64,000 nucleotides of DNA from CAVQND01 sp049518415 (GCA_049518415.1 JBEKRX010000004.1:62001-126000); one strand, 5' to 3'. Shown: positions 17,938-27,158, counted from the stretch's first letter. Translations and numbers: made by a program. The notes: generated by a model from the sequence alone, not told the origin.

Positions 17938-18606
17938 TCAACGCGGAAATGGCCCGCGCAATGTCCCACGGAAGCCCATTCGGCGAGGGTAACCGTAACC
18001 GAAAGAAAACGACCGGCCGTAGGCCGGGTAATAGCCGTAGCCGTAGGGCGCCGGGCCATAAAAGCCCAACCGCTCATACGCCGACGCCAGCGTGCGCGGA
18101 TAGAGGTAATAGTACTGGAAGTAGTCGTAGCTTTCGGGATCAAGGTGGAAAGGGCCGGGCTGCGCGCCCGCCAAAACGGGCGCGGCCACGCCCGGCCTCG
18201 CTTCCCCTCGGGCCCTGATTTCCGCGCCCCGCTTCAACAACGCCGTGGTGAGGTCATCCGTGGCGCCGTGTTCCTTCAGGCCGATCACATCCCCGGCACT
18301 CAGATGATAGGCCACGGCCGAGTTCTCGATATAGACCTTGATGACATCCGACGAAACCCCCGCATCCAGCATCTTCAAAATCTCCCCGATGCCGGCCGGA
18401 GCAGGCGCGACCGCCTGCTGATTCTGCCGGGCGGCTTTGTCCCCGCCGCTGGCCGGTTTAACTGCCTCGCTGCTCCTGGTTTCGCTTTGCGGCCCACTGT
18501 TCGTGGCCTGCGCCCCCCGCTCCTCTGGGGCCGGAGCACCCAGGGCCAGCGCCGGCGCCACCACGGCTGCGGCTACGAATAACCTGATTGTCCGGTGCGC
18601 TTTCAT
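17938..18606 (-). CDS. Secreted protein of unknown function with a Tyr/Gly-rich tail
   Basis: 222 residues. A signal peptide (about 1-23, ending ALALGAPA) is followed by a low-complexity linker, then a conserved-looking helix block at about 70-125 (GEILKMLDAGVSSDVIKVYIENS, SAGDVIGLKEHGATDDLTTALLKRG). This block resembles a short repeat seen in other secreted proteins of these bacteria, in which a small helical domain reads a residue pattern around LKxxGxxxD. The last 60 residues are rich in Tyr, Gly and Pro (YYLYPRTLASAYERLGFYGP). No enzyme motif is visible. It is probably exported and envelope-associated. Confidence 0.75.
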   Translation of the reverse strand: MKAHRTIRLFVAAAVVAPALALGAPAPEERGAQATNSGPQSETRSSEAVKPASGGDKAARQNQQAVAPAPAGIGEILKMLDAGVSSDVIKVYIENSAVAYHLSAGDVIGLKEHGATDDLTTALLKRGAEIRARGEARPGVAAPVLAGAQPGPFHLDPESYDYFQYYYLYPRTLASAYERLGFYGPAPYGYGYYPAYGRSFSFGYGYPRRMGFRGTLRGPFPR

Positions 18607-18820
18607 AATCGTCCCTCATCAGAACCTTCCACTCAATTACCAGAGACCTGTTGCCGCTGACGGAAACAGATTATGCTCCCTTTGCCGGCATTGTCAAGTT
18701 TCGCTCTTGTCCTGGCCGTGGCTTTTGGTAGCATCCCGCCTACAGCCTGTGGGTATCAGCGCAGGCTGTGGCTCATGGAGCCTGCGGTTCAACGCCAACT
18801 CTTGGAAAGGGCATTGCAAT

Positions 18821-19669
18821 ATGAACAAAATCTCTCGGACCTGGTCGTTGATGTCTGCCTGTTGGCAGATTCTAAAGCGGGACAAGGGCTTGCTGCTTTT
18901 TCCGCTCATCTCAGGCCTTTGCTGCCTGCTGTTGCTGGCCTCGTTCGCTGTCCCGCTCTACGCCACCGGCCACTGGCAGCCGCCGGGGCGCGGCGCCGCC
19001 CCGCTCCACCAGGCGGCCTATTACGGAATCCTGTTCCTGTTCTACGTCTGCAATTACTTCGTGGTGGTGTTTTTCAACGCCGGCATCGTCGCTTGCGCCA
19101 CCCTCCGCATGAGCGGCGGCAATCCCACGGTCGGCGACGGCTTCCGCGCCGCCGCCGCCCGCCTCCCAGTCATTGCCGGCTGGGCGGTGCTGTCGGCCAC
19201 GGTCGGGTTGGTTCTGCGCCTGATCGAAGATCGCTCGCAAAAGGTTGGCCGTTTTGTGGCCGGGTTCCTGGGCGCCGCCTGGACGGTCGTCAGCTTCCTG
19301 GTCGTTCCGATCCTCGTGGTCGAAAACAAGCACCCCTTCGCCGCCTTGAAAAAATCGACGCTCCTCCTCAAGAAAACCTGGGGCGAACAGGTGGTCGGCA
19401 ATTTCAGCTTCGGGCTGATTTTCTTCCTGCTCAGCCTCCCGGCGGTGGCGTCGATTGTGCTCGGAGTCTGGCTGGGAGTTTTTTCGGGGAACATGGCGGC
19501 GCTGGCGGCGTGCATCGCCTTGGCGGGGCTTTACCTGATCGTGCTCGCCCTGGTCCAATCGGCTTTGCAATCTATCTTCCAGGCGGCGCTCTTCCTCTAC
19601 GCGCGTGACGGGCAGGTCCCGCCGGGATTCCAAGCCGAACTGCTGGGCAACGCGATGGTCAGGCGGTAA
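18821..19669 (+). CDS. DUF6159-type integral membrane protein
   Basis: 282 residues from ATG 18821, with GGAAAGG about ten bases upstream. The family start (SRTWSLMSACWQILKRDKGLLLFPLISG) is followed by six or so helices, with conserved loops FNAGIVACATLRMSGGNPTVGDGFRAA and VVENKHPFAALKKSTLLLKKTWGEQ. Members are uncharacterised membrane proteins and the fold resembles other multi-helix DUF families with a glycerophosphoryl or transport context. A longer open frame begins at 18437 but is antisense to the secreted protein, so the downstream ATG is preferred. It is convergent with aspS (49 bp between stops). Confidence 0.85.
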   Translation: MNKISRTWSLMSACWQILKRDKGLLLFPLISGLCCLLLLASFAVPLYATGHWQPPGRGAAPLHQAAYYGILFLFYVCNYFVVVFFNAGIVACATLRMSGGNPTVGDGFRAAAARLPVIAGWAVLSATVGLVLRLIEDRSQKVGRFVAGFLGAAWTVVSFLVVPILVVENKHPFAALKKSTLLLKKTWGEQVVGNFSFGLIFFLLSLPAVASIVLGVWLGVFSGNMAALAACIALAGLYLIVLALVQSALQSIFQAALFLYARDGQVPPGFQAELLGNAMVRR

Positions 19670-19718
19670 GGAGCCATCATCCATCGCCTCGATGCCTTGC
19701 ATGACTTCGGACCGCAGC

Positions 19719-21518
19719 CTACTCCTGCTTCGCCCCTTCCACCTCAATGTGCAGCTCGCGCAACTGGCGCCCCGAGACCGGCGAAGGCGACTCGGTCATC
19801 AGGCAGGTGCCTTTGGCCGTCTTCGGGAAGGCAATCACGTCCCGGATGCTGGGCGTGCCGCACAGGATGGCCACCAGCCGGTCGAACCCCAGGGCGATGC
19901 CCCCATGCGGCGGGGCGCCGTAGCGGAAGGCCTCCAGCATATAGCCAAAACGCAGCTTGGTCTCCTCCGGCGGAATCTGCAGGACCTCCTCAAATACCGT
20001 CTTCTGCACCTCCGGCTGGTGGATACGGATCGACCCCCCGCCCAACTCGACGCCGTTGACGACGACGTCGTAGTGCTGGCCGCGGACCTTCCTCGGCTCG
20101 GTCTTGAGCAGCGCAATATCTTCCGCCACCGGCGCCGTGAACGGGTGGTGGGTCGAGTACCATCGGTTCTGCTCTTTGTCGAAGCTCAGCAGCGGGAAAT
20201 CCACCACCCACAGGAAATCGAAGCGGTCGGCGGGAATATTCAGTTTGCCCTGCCCGCGCAGCAGGTCGGCGCAATAGAGCCGAAGCTTGCCGAGGATTTC
20301 GCAGGCGGTCAGCCACTGCTCGGCGGCGAACAGGATTAAATCCCCTGCCTCGATGCCCAGCTTCTCAGCCAGCGCCGCCTTTTCCGCCTCGCTGAAGAAC
20401 TTCACGATGGGCGATTTCCATTCGCCGCCCTCCACTTTGATGTAAGCCAGTCCCTTGGCGCCGAAGCTCCTGGCAACTTCGGTCATGGCCTCCACCTGGC
20501 CCTGGCTGGCGCCGGCCAAGCCCTTGGCATTGAGGGCCTTGACCACCCCGTGGTTGGCCACGGCGCCGCTGAACAGCTTGAAGCCGCTGCCGCGGAATTC
20601 TTCGGTCAAATCTGCCAGTTCCATGCCGAAGCGCGTGTCCGGTTTGTCACTGCCGAAGCGCTCGATGGCCTCCCGGAACGCCATCCGCTTGAAGGGCCTC
20701 CGCACCTCCACGTCCAGCGCCACTTTCCACAGCCGCTCCAGCAGCCCCTCGACGAGCTGGTAAAGGTCCTCCCGCTCGATGAACGACATCTCGAGGTCTA
20801 TCTGCGTGAACTCCGGCTGACGGTCGGCCCGCAGGTCCTCGTCCCGGTAGCACCGGGCGAGCTGGAAGTACTTCTCGATGCCCGCCACCATGAGGATCTG
20901 CTTGAACTGCTGCGGCGACTGCGGCAGGGCGTAGAACTGGCCCGGGCTCAACCGGCTGGGCACCAGAAACTCGCGGGCGCCCTCGGGCGTGGACTTGAAC
21001 AGGGTCGGCGTTTCGACCTCCAGGAAGCCCTGCTCGTCCATGAACATCCGCGTGGCGGTGGCCAGCTTGCTGCGCAGCCGCAGGTTGCGCGCCATCTCGG
21101 GCCGGCGCAGATCCAGGTAGCGGTGCTTGAGCCGCAACTCCTCATTCACTTTGGCCGCCGCTTCCGGGTCGTCCACCGGGAAGGGCAACACCTCGGCATA
21201 GTTCAACAATTCCAGCCCCGAGGCCGCCACTTCGATTTCGCCCGTGGGGATTTTGGGGTTGTTGGTCCCGGCGGGCCGGGGGCGGACTTTGCCCGTGATG
21301 CTCACCACGCACTCGCTCCGCAGGGCGGCGGCCTGCTCGAATACCTCCTTCGGCAAGCCCGAGGGATTGAAGACCGTCTGGGTGCGCCCCTCGCGGTCGC
21401 GCACGTCCAGGAAGATCACCCCGCCCAGGTCCCGCCGGGAGTGCACCCAGCCGGCCAGCGTGACGGTTTGGCCGATATGGGCCGGCCGCAATTCGTTGCA
21501 ATGATGCGTTCGTTTCAT
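19719..21518 (-). CDS. aspS: Aspartyl-tRNA synthetase
   Basis: 599 residues, typical bacterial length. N-terminal OB-fold anticodon domain (TLAGWVHSRRDLGGVIFLDVRDREG), class II catalytic core with motif 2 (FQLARCYRDEDLRADRQPEFTQIDLEMSF), an inserted GAD domain at about 290-420, and motif 3 (GIALGFDRLVAILCG). It charges tRNA-Asp. gatB is encoded at 44653 and a tRNA-Asn in this window, so it might also charge tRNA-Asn as a non-discriminating enzyme. Residue 31 is Leu where Pseudomonas-type non-discriminating enzymes carry His, while the PAGTNNP stretch resembles the non-discriminating type, so specificity is undecided. Confidence 0.97.
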   Translation of the reverse strand: MKRTHHCNELRPAHIGQTVTLAGWVHSRRDLGGVIFLDVRDREGRTQTVFNPSGLPKEVFEQAAALRSECVVSITGKVRPRPAGTNNPKIPTGEIEVAASGLELLNYAEVLPFPVDDPEAAAKVNEELRLKHRYLDLRRPEMARNLRLRSKLATATRMFMDEQGFLEVETPTLFKSTPEGAREFLVPSRLSPGQFYALPQSPQQFKQILMVAGIEKYFQLARCYRDEDLRADRQPEFTQIDLEMSFIEREDLYQLVEGLLERLWKVALDVEVRRPFKRMAFREAIERFGSDKPDTRFGMELADLTEEFRGSGFKLFSGAVANHGVVKALNAKGLAGASQGQVEAMTEVARSFGAKGLAYIKVEGGEWKSPIVKFFSEAEKAALAEKLGIEAGDLILFAAEQWLTACEILGKLRLYCADLLRGQGKLNIPADRFDFLWVVDFPLLSFDKEQNRWYSTHHPFTAPVAEDIALLKTEPRKVRGQHYDVVVNGVELGGGSIRIHQPEVQKTVFEEVLQIPPEETKLRFGYMLEAFRYGAPPHGGIALGFDRLVAILCGTPSIRDVIAFPKTAKGTCLMTESPSPVSGRQLRELHIEVEGAKQE

Positions 21519-21762
21519 GTGCTTGCCAGTATTCAGGAGCCCGCAGCCGAATTCCAGAACTCAAAACGAATGCGAATGTCGCCGCGAAATGGCGAGATTT
21601 CAAGGAGAATTCTGCCCCGCCCGCCCGCGCGCCGCCGGGCCAGCCCGGCAAATCGCCGCGGGGGGCAGGCGCCCGCCCGGCACGCCCTGGACTAGCCAAA
21701 CCAGCGCAAACCTGCTATTCCTGTCTGAAACCGGCGCGCCGCACCGCGCGCCAAAGGCATCT

Positions 21763-22710
21763 ATGCAAACCAGAAAACTGGGCAATTCGGACCTCCAAAT
21801 CACCACTCTTGGCTTTGGCGCCTGGGCCATCGGCGGGGCCGGCTGGCAGTACGGCTGGGGGGCGCAGGACGATCGGCAGTCCTTGGCCGCCATCCGCCGG
21901 GCGCTCGAATTGGGCATCAACTGGATCGACACGGCCGCCGTTTACGGCCTGGGCCATTCGGAAAAACTGGTGGCCCAGGCTCTCCGCGATTGGTCCGGCC
22001 CGCGGCCCTGCGTGCTCACCAAATGCGGGATGGTGTGGAATGACCGGCGAGAGATCGCTTATTCGCTCCGGGCAAAGTCAATCCGCTCTGAGTGTGAGCA
22101 CAGCCTGCGCCGCCTGGGAGTGGACGTCCTGGACCTTTACCAGATCCATTGGCCGGCCGGCGATGGCGCCGAGACCGAAGAGGGTTGGACCACACTGGCT
22201 GAACTCCAGGCCGAGGGCAAAGTCCGCTGGATCGGCGTCTCGAATTTCAGCCTCGAAGAACTCAAGAAGGCCCACCGCATCGCCCCGATCACGTCCCTGC
22301 AACCGCCCTATTCCCTGGTCCGGCGTGAGGCTGAAGCCCAGTTGCTGCCCTTCTGCCAGCGGGAGGGCATCGGCGTTATCGTTTATTCCCCGATGGCCTC
22401 GGGACTGCTCACCGGCGCCATGACCCGTGCGCGCGCCGCCGCTCTCCCGCCCGATGATTGGCGTAGCCGCAACCCGGAGTTCCAGGAACCGAAGTTGTCG
22501 AAAAATCTCGCCCTGGTCGAGCGCTTGCGCACAGTGGCCGCCCGCCATCAACGCTCGCCCGCCGAAACCGCCATCGCCTGGACCCTCCGCCAGCCGGCTG
22601 TCACCGGCGCCATTGTCGGCGCGCGGAGCGCCGCCCAGGTCGAAGGCATCCTCGGCGCTGCCCAATTCCGGTTGACCCAGGCGGAACTCGCCGAAATTGA
22701 GACGCCTTGA
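21763..22710 (+). CDS. Aldo/keto reductase
   Basis: 315 residues from ATG 21763. A TIM-barrel oxidoreductase with the complete catalytic tetrad D56, Y61, K87 and H129 (WIDTAAVYG, LTKCG, YQIHW). The NADPH-binding end is present (SPMASGLLTGAMT, AIVGARSAAQVEGIL). It resembles the AKR11-13 group of bacterial general stress aldo/keto reductases. The substrate is unknown. It starts 245 bp from the divergent aspS gene; the space between holds no clear feature. A cupin gene follows at 73 bp and may be co-transcribed. Confidence 0.93.
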   Translation: MQTRKLGNSDLQITTLGFGAWAIGGAGWQYGWGAQDDRQSLAAIRRALELGINWIDTAAVYGLGHSEKLVAQALRDWSGPRPCVLTKCGMVWNDRREIAYSLRAKSIRSECEHSLRRLGVDVLDLYQIHWPAGDGAETEEGWTTLAELQAEGKVRWIGVSNFSLEELKKAHRIAPITSLQPPYSLVRREAEAQLLPFCQREGIGVIVYSPMASGLLTGAMTRARAAALPPDDWRSRNPEFQEPKLSKNLALVERLRTVAARHQRSPAETAIAWTLRQPAVTGAIVGARSAAQVEGILGAAQFRLTQAELAEIETP

Positions 22711-22783
22711 GCTTGCCAATTGCCAATTGCCAATTTCCCCTTTCGCAGCGCGGCGATGTCGCAATACTTTTGACCGCCGCTAT

Positions 22784-23215
22784 ATGTCTCAACTGAGCTA
22801 TCTGGCCGGCAAGGTCCTCAAGCAGTCGCTGCCGGTCCTGCCGCCGCCGCTGGCTGCTGACGCCCCTGCCCTCAGGCGCCTGCTCCTGCCCCAGGGCGAA
22901 CTGGCCCAGTTCTACGATGCCGATAAGCCGATTCGCTACATGGCCTTTGTCGAGCTTCGCCCGGGCCGCCTCCGCGGCAATCATTACCACAAGCTCAAAG
23001 AGGAACTGCTTTACATCATCCAGGGCGAGCTCTCCCTCCTGGTCCAGGACCTCCTCAACGGAACCCGCCACTCGCTGCCCTTGCGCTCCGGTGACCTCGC
23101 CCTCATCCGCTGCGGGGTCGCCCACGCCCTGCTCACCGCCGCCCCCGGCCAAGCCATCGAGTTCTCCCCCGCCCGTTTCGACCCCGCAGACACTTACCCC
23201 TTCCCGCTCGCCTAG
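22784..23215 (+). CDS. Cupin-domain protein
   Basis: 143 residues from ATG 22784 (in-frame codons back to 22697 lie in the linker, which contains the ttgccaa repeat). One conserved cupin barrel: motif 1 GNHYHKLKEELLYIIQGELSLLV with the expected metal-binding His and Glu, and motif 2 SGDLALIRCGVAHALLTA with the last His. It resembles the sugar-nucleotide epimerase-like or polyketide-type small cupins; a precise activity cannot be named. It lies 73 bp after the aldo/keto reductase gene. Confidence 0.85.
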   Translation: MSQLSYLAGKVLKQSLPVLPPPLAADAPALRRLLLPQGELAQFYDADKPIRYMAFVELRPGRLRGNHYHKLKEELLYIIQGELSLLVQDLLNGTRHSLPLRSGDLALIRCGVAHALLTAAPGQAIEFSPARFDPADTYPFPLA

Positions 23216-23429
23216 CCCGGCCCGGGGTGATCGCCCCCCTCGAAAACCGCCAATTAGAGCTTGCTTTTCCTCTGAAAACTGCCACTGTTCACCGTGTCTG
23301 GTACACGGCTTTGTCAGTCTCAGGGCCTGGTAAATCTTCAGGCGAACCATGTTCGGTGATGATTTGAAACCCGATAGCCGGGAACAGTCAGGAGAAAGCA
23401 AGCCCCAATCCAGGATACGGATATTGTTC

Positions 23430-23762
23430 ATGAGTGAAAAACTGTTTGTTGGAAACCTCTCCTTCAAGACCACGGAAAATGACCTCCAGGATGCCTTTGC
23501 GGCCCACGGCACCGTGATCGAGGCCAACCTGATGATGGACCGCGCCACCGGCAGGCCGCGCGGCTTTGCCTTCGTCACCATGGGCTCGCCAGAGGAGGCC
23601 CAGAAAGCAATCGCTGCCTTGCATGGCAAGGAGATGGATGGCCGCACCCTCACGGTCAACATCGCCCGGCCCCGCGAGGACCGACCCGCCGGCGGGGGCG
23701 GCGGCCGGCGCGGATTCTCCGGTCACGGCGGCGGCCGCCACCGCGACCATGATCGTTATTGA
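23430..23762 (+). CDS. RRM-domain RNA-binding protein
   Basis: 110 residues. A single RNA recognition motif with RNP2 (LFVGNLSF) and RNP1 (RGFAFVTM), followed by a Gly/Arg-rich tail (GGGGGRRGFSGHGGG) and a short His/Asp end. This matches the small glycine-rich RRM proteins of cyanobacteria and Verrucomicrobiota, thought to act as RNA chaperones, often cold-induced. The leader from 23216 is about 200 bp long and free of genes, so regulation at the mRNA level is possible. A terminator-like hairpin follows the stop. Confidence 0.93.
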   Translation: MSEKLFVGNLSFKTTENDLQDAFAAHGTVIEANLMMDRATGRPRGFAFVTMGSPEEAQKAIAALHGKEMDGRTLTVNIARPREDRPAGGGGGRRGFSGHGGGRHRDHDRY

Positions 23763-23790
23763 TCGCTCATCCGCCCAATTGACATTGCTC

Positions 23791-23811
23791 AGGCCCGGCT
23801 CCGCCGGGCCT
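23791..23811 (+). terminator. Hairpin behind the RRM gene
   Basis: AGGCCCGGC, a three-base loop and GCCGGGCCT form a perfect nine-base stem. Only TT follows, so it may slow rather than stop transcription, or act as a 3' end protector. Confidence 0.5.
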
Positions 23812-23898
23812 TGCTGCTCACAGCCCCACCCCCCACATAGCCGCTAACTTATACTTGGAGTCTGGCAACGGGATGCGAGGCCAGTCCTGGCGGATGAT

Positions 23899-26052
23899 TC
23901 ATCGGCTTTCCAGGACCAACACATCGAACGGCTGAAGGCTAAATGTGTGAGGCTGGCCGGCCTCGAGTTTTAGCAAGGGAGCCTGCCGGGCCTGCTTCCA
24001 GGGGCTGTGCAGGGTGTAGCGGGAGGCCGCGTCGGCGGGCAGTTCGAACAGGTCCCGGAGTGCCGCCGTCAACGTGCCCGGATGCTCGTCGGGGTTGCGC
24101 AGGACCAGGATGCCCTTGCGCGGCGACCACGAGGCCCACCCATAGACTTGCCCTTTGCCTGGATCGCCGCCGACCCAATGGCTGTCCACCAGCACGTCCG
24201 CGTTGGCGCGCGACCATTGGGCGGCTTCGGCGAGGTCGTCCCAGTTCTGGCGGTTGAGCAGACGCGGCGTGAGGTACAACTCCTGCAATTGCGTGCCGGA
24301 CCCGAAGTAATCATGGAGTTCGTCGGCAAACTCCTGGTCGCCGGCTTGGTCGAGGTGCTCGGCGTGGACGGCGTAGAGGGGGCCATGAATCATGAGCGAG
24401 TTCAGGGGATAGAGCGGCCCGCCCTGGACCACCCGGCGGTATGTCTCCATGTCGCGGTAGGTCAGCCACTGCTGGCGGTATGGCCCTTTGCCATAAAAAT
24501 TGAAGTCGTCGCCCCCGCGCCAGGTCGAGTCCACATACAGCAGCCAGAACGGGGAAGGCCACGTGCCGGTGGTTTGGTTGACGTAAAGGTCCGGGCGGGC
24601 GGCGCGCAACTCGGCAATGAGCCGCAGCATGGCGTCCCCGTCACGCGTCAGGCCCTGGCCGGCGGCCCGCCCGGCTGCCGCCAGGCCATCGAACTTGAAC
24701 TGGTTGACGCCGTAATTGCGCACCATCTCCAGGCACAGGTCATGGAAGCGCCGGTAATACTTTGGCCCGGCCAGCGAAAAGCCGCTCGCGTTGGTTTCGT
24801 AGCCTTGCCCCGAGGCGCAGGCCAGTCGTTGTTCGCGCGCGGCCCCATACCCGCCGAATGGTGAGAGCCACACCCCGAGGGCTGAGTGCCACCGGGCGGC
24901 GGCGGCGGCCAGCGGGGTGAATCCCCTCGGGAAACCGCTGTGGAATTGCCACAGCGTCCGGTTGTCGTCCCAGCCGTCGTCGAACAGGAAGCAATCCAAA
25001 CGCACCCCGCGCTTTTGCGTCAGCTCGCGGCCAAACTGCGCGATCGCGTCGAGGCTTTCTGCTTCGTTAAACTTCCGGCTGCCCCAGGCAATGTCGTACC
25101 ACGAATTGTAGTGCAGAAAAGGCCGATACGGATGGGCCCGTTCCCGTTCCAGATAGGCCAGGAATCCTCGCCGCAACTGCCCCCGCGGCACCGTGCCCAG
25201 CACGCAGCTTTGCGTCAGCACTTCCCCACGCTCCAAGACCGCCTCCCGCTCGAGGCCGCACGTGACCACCTGGCGCTGGTCCACGCGGTTGCGCGCCATC
25301 GGATGCTCGTAACCCATGAAAAAGGTCCCGGCCACCACTGGCGAACCGTCCACCGTGCCCACCGTCTTGGCGCCCGGCACCGTCTGTTGAAAAAGGACGA
25401 TCTCCTTGACCACCACATCCTGGCCCCCGGCGCGGAGGCTCAATTCTTCGCGCACCCAGCCCGAACCCTTCCGCAGAATGACCCGCCACTCAGCCAAGAG
25501 CTTGCCGCCCGGCCCGCTGAATTTGGCAACCAATTGGCGCCCGCCGCGGCGCCGCGCCAGCGTAGCCGACCCCGGTTCCGGCCTGACCGGCTCCATTTTG
25601 GGTGGCCCCGCCAGCGTGAAATCCGAAGTCTTGAGCACCGTTCCGTCGCCCAGGACCACCCGGAAGGCCTCGCCCGGCAATTCAAGGGTTTGGTGATTCA
25701 GCCGGTCCTCCAACCGCGCGCTTAGTACTGGGAAGCGTAAATACGGTGACGCAGGCGGCGAGGCATTTTTGGCGCAGACGAGGCGCGAGCACCGAGCATA
25801 TCCGTCCCGACCTGTCGGGATGAGGTGCGAGCAACGAAGTCTGCGCCAAAAAGGACCGCCGAATACGTCATCGAATTTACGCCTCCCAGTACTTGGTTTG
25901 CCCTCGGCCAGGCGCCAGTGCCACGCAATGGCCTTGTTCGCCAGTTGCCACTCGGCGTTTGGTCCTTTGATTGGCTCGCCCCCATCCGCCGCGCCGGCCA
26001 GACCAGCCCAGCCCAACCACGATACCATCAGACCCGCCGTTATGCAGGGCAT
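23899..26052 (-). CDS. Secreted GH36-like (alpha-galactosidase type) glycoside hydrolase, carrying a MITE-like insertion
   Basis: 717 residues from ATG 26052, with GGAG 12 bases upstream and a signal peptide (MPCITAGLMVSWLGWAGLAGAA). The N-terminal beta-sandwich is followed by a TIM barrel with LHYNSWYDI, LDCFLFDDGWDD and NQFKFDGLA (probable Asp nucleophile), then a C-terminal beta domain. The motifs point to clan GH-D (GH36/GH27-like), so alpha-galactosidase-type activity on plant glycans is likely but the substrate is not sure. About residues 50-108 come from the 170-bp inverted-repeat element at 25724-25893, which keeps the frame open inside the N-terminal domain. Whether the enzyme still folds is unknown. 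Confidence 0.75.
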   Translation of the reverse strand: MPCITAGLMVSWLGWAGLAGAADGGEPIKGPNAEWQLANKAIAWHWRLAEGKPSTGRRKFDDVFGGPFWRRLRCSHLIPTGRDGYARCSRLVCAKNASPPASPYLRFPVLSARLEDRLNHQTLELPGEAFRVVLGDGTVLKTSDFTLAGPPKMEPVRPEPGSATLARRRGGRQLVAKFSGPGGKLLAEWRVILRKGSGWVREELSLRAGGQDVVVKEIVLFQQTVPGAKTVGTVDGSPVVAGTFFMGYEHPMARNRVDQRQVVTCGLEREAVLERGEVLTQSCVLGTVPRGQLRRGFLAYLERERAHPYRPFLHYNSWYDIAWGSRKFNEAESLDAIAQFGRELTQKRGVRLDCFLFDDGWDDNRTLWQFHSGFPRGFTPLAAAAARWHSALGVWLSPFGGYGAAREQRLACASGQGYETNASGFSLAGPKYYRRFHDLCLEMVRNYGVNQFKFDGLAAAGRAAGQGLTRDGDAMLRLIAELRAARPDLYVNQTTGTWPSPFWLLYVDSTWRGGDDFNFYGKGPYRQQWLTYRDMETYRRVVQGGPLYPLNSLMIHGPLYAVHAEHLDQAGDQEFADELHDYFGSGTQLQELYLTPRLLNRQNWDDLAEAAQWSRANADVLVDSHWVGGDPGKGQVYGWASWSPRKGILVLRNPDEHPGTLTAALRDLFELPADAASRYTLHSPWKQARQAPLLKLEAGQPHTFSLQPFDVLVLESR
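25724..25893. mobile_element. 170-bp MITE-like inverted-repeat element inside the glycosidase gene
   Basis: The ends AGTACTGGGAAGCGTAAAT (25724-25742) and ATTTACGCCTCCCAGTACT (25875-25893) are inverted repeats with one mismatch. Inside are TTTTTGGCGCAGAC and GTCTGCGCCAAAAA (perfect 14-bp arms), and at the apex the palindrome TCCCGACCTGTCGGGA (25805-25820), which also occurs in the tRNA-Asn array. No coding capacity of its own. AGTACT at both ends is self-complementary and could include the duplicated target. Confidence 0.8.
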
Positions 26053-26396
26053 CAGCCGCCTCGCTCCTAAGTAAGGGCGGAGTCCGGAAGCCGGAAGGCG
26101 GCAGCAGAGATGAGAGATGGTCGGCTGCGGCTTGGCCCACCAGGAGTTTGGCTTACTGGTGGCCAACAGTGGCCCCGTCGGCCCGGGCGGCTGAGTTGCT
26201 TTCACGCGGGCGATCTTGCCGCCCCCCTTTCGCCAGGGTCAAGCGATAATAAAATCCGAAAAGAGTTGACTCTTGCGGCAGGCCGGCGGTTAACTAATTC
26301 CAACGCGAATTGGAATTAAGCCGGTCTTCGGAGCGCAAAGGGCGCACATTTTATGACGGCGGACTCCCTCGAACAAAAAGTTGCACCAAGCGCACT
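26053..26396. other. Gene-free spacer between divergent glycosidase and GYF genes
   Basis: Upstream regions of two divergent genes. It holds the GGAG ribosome site of the glycosidase and repeat copy 3 (26296-26318). I see no convincing -35/-10 pair or RNA gene. Confidence 0.5.
26296..26318. repeat. Palindromic intergenic repeat, AATTGGAAT family, copy 3
   Basis: Complete copy with both seven-base arms ATTCCAA and TTGGAAT around CGCGAA, flanked by AT-rich ends. Compare copies at 1077, 8817 and 31346. Confidence 0.8.
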
Positions 26397-27158
26397 ATGA
26401 AAAACTACTACTACCTCGACAGCGAGAATGAACCGCAAGGCCCCCACACGCTCAGGGAACTGGCCGGCCTGGTTCGAGAGAACGTGATCACCACGGAAAC
26501 GATGGCCTGTGGCGAGGGGGACACGGAATGGCGGCCGGTGAAAGCACTCCTGGCCGAACCAAACGTCTGGGCTGCCGCCTGGGCCGCTTTCTGCGCCATT
26601 GCCCGCAGCCCCGTGCAAGGCGTCCAGTCCGCGGGCGCCAACCTGGACGACAAAACCGCAGGTCAAGTGGGCGTGATCTTCGCTGCTGCCTCCGCCCTCT
26701 GCCTGGTATTGGGCGTAAACCAGGCCGTGAGCGCAGCGGAGAAGGGCGGGCTTACCAAGTTCTTGCTCCCGGCGGCCACGGTCACCGCCACCTGCCTGGT
26801 CTGTTTTGCCCTTGCCATCACCCTCGCCCGCAAGCTCTTTCGCGGTCAGGGCGCCTTGGGGAAAGACTTCTTCCTGGCGGGAGCGGGGCTGTTGCCGCTG
26901 GCCGCATCGGTTCTGGCCTTCGGCTTCCTGGGGCAGGGCAATCCAGCGGTGGTGGTGACGCTAATGGTCGCGCTGGCGCCATTGACGTTTCTCATCCTCT
27001 ATGGCGGTTGCCGCGGCCTCAGCAACCTGCCGGAGCAGCCTGCCGCCTTGTCTGTTCCCATCATCGTGGTGACCGCCTGCTGGCTGGTAAAGGTGGTGGC
27101 GCCTTGGTTGCTCGAGACCCTGTACGGCCAAAAATGGCCTGGGAAATTCCCCCTATGA
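26397..27158 (+). CDS. GYF_2 (DUF4339) domain membrane protein
   Basis: 253 residues from ATG 26397 (MKNYYYLDSENEPQGP). Residues 3-50 are a GYF_2 domain (YYYLDSENEPQGPHTLRELAGLV, TMACGEGDTEWRPV), a small protein-interaction fold often fused to membrane segments in this phylum. Then come a linker and about five helices (VIFAAASALCLVLGVNQAV, FLLPAATVTATCLVCFALAI, FFLAGAGLLPLAASVLAFGF, VVVTLMVALAPLTFLILYGG, LSVPIIVVTACWLVKVVAPW). No enzyme motif. The large DUF2939 protein follows 150 bp downstream on the same strand and also has an N-terminal multi-helix part, so the two may form one membrane assembly (inference). Confidence 0.8.
   Translation: MKNYYYLDSENEPQGPHTLRELAGLVRENVITTETMACGEGDTEWRPVKALLAEPNVWAAAWAAFCAIARSPVQGVQSAGANLDDKTAGQVGVIFAAASALCLVLGVNQAVSAAEKGGLTKFLLPAATVTATCLVCFALAITLARKLFRGQGALGKDFFLAGAGLLPLAASVLAFGFLGQGNPAVVVTLMVALAPLTFLILYGGCRGLSNLPEQPAALSVPIIVVTACWLVKVVAPWLLETLYGQKWPGKFPL

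Noticed and set aside
18437..18820. An upstream extension of the DUF6159 gene
   Set aside because: The extra codons are antisense to a secreted protein gene and the family begins at ATG 18821.
23216..23429. A riboswitch or cold-shock leader before the RRM gene
   Set aside because: The long leader is suggestive but I see no known conserved motif or structure.
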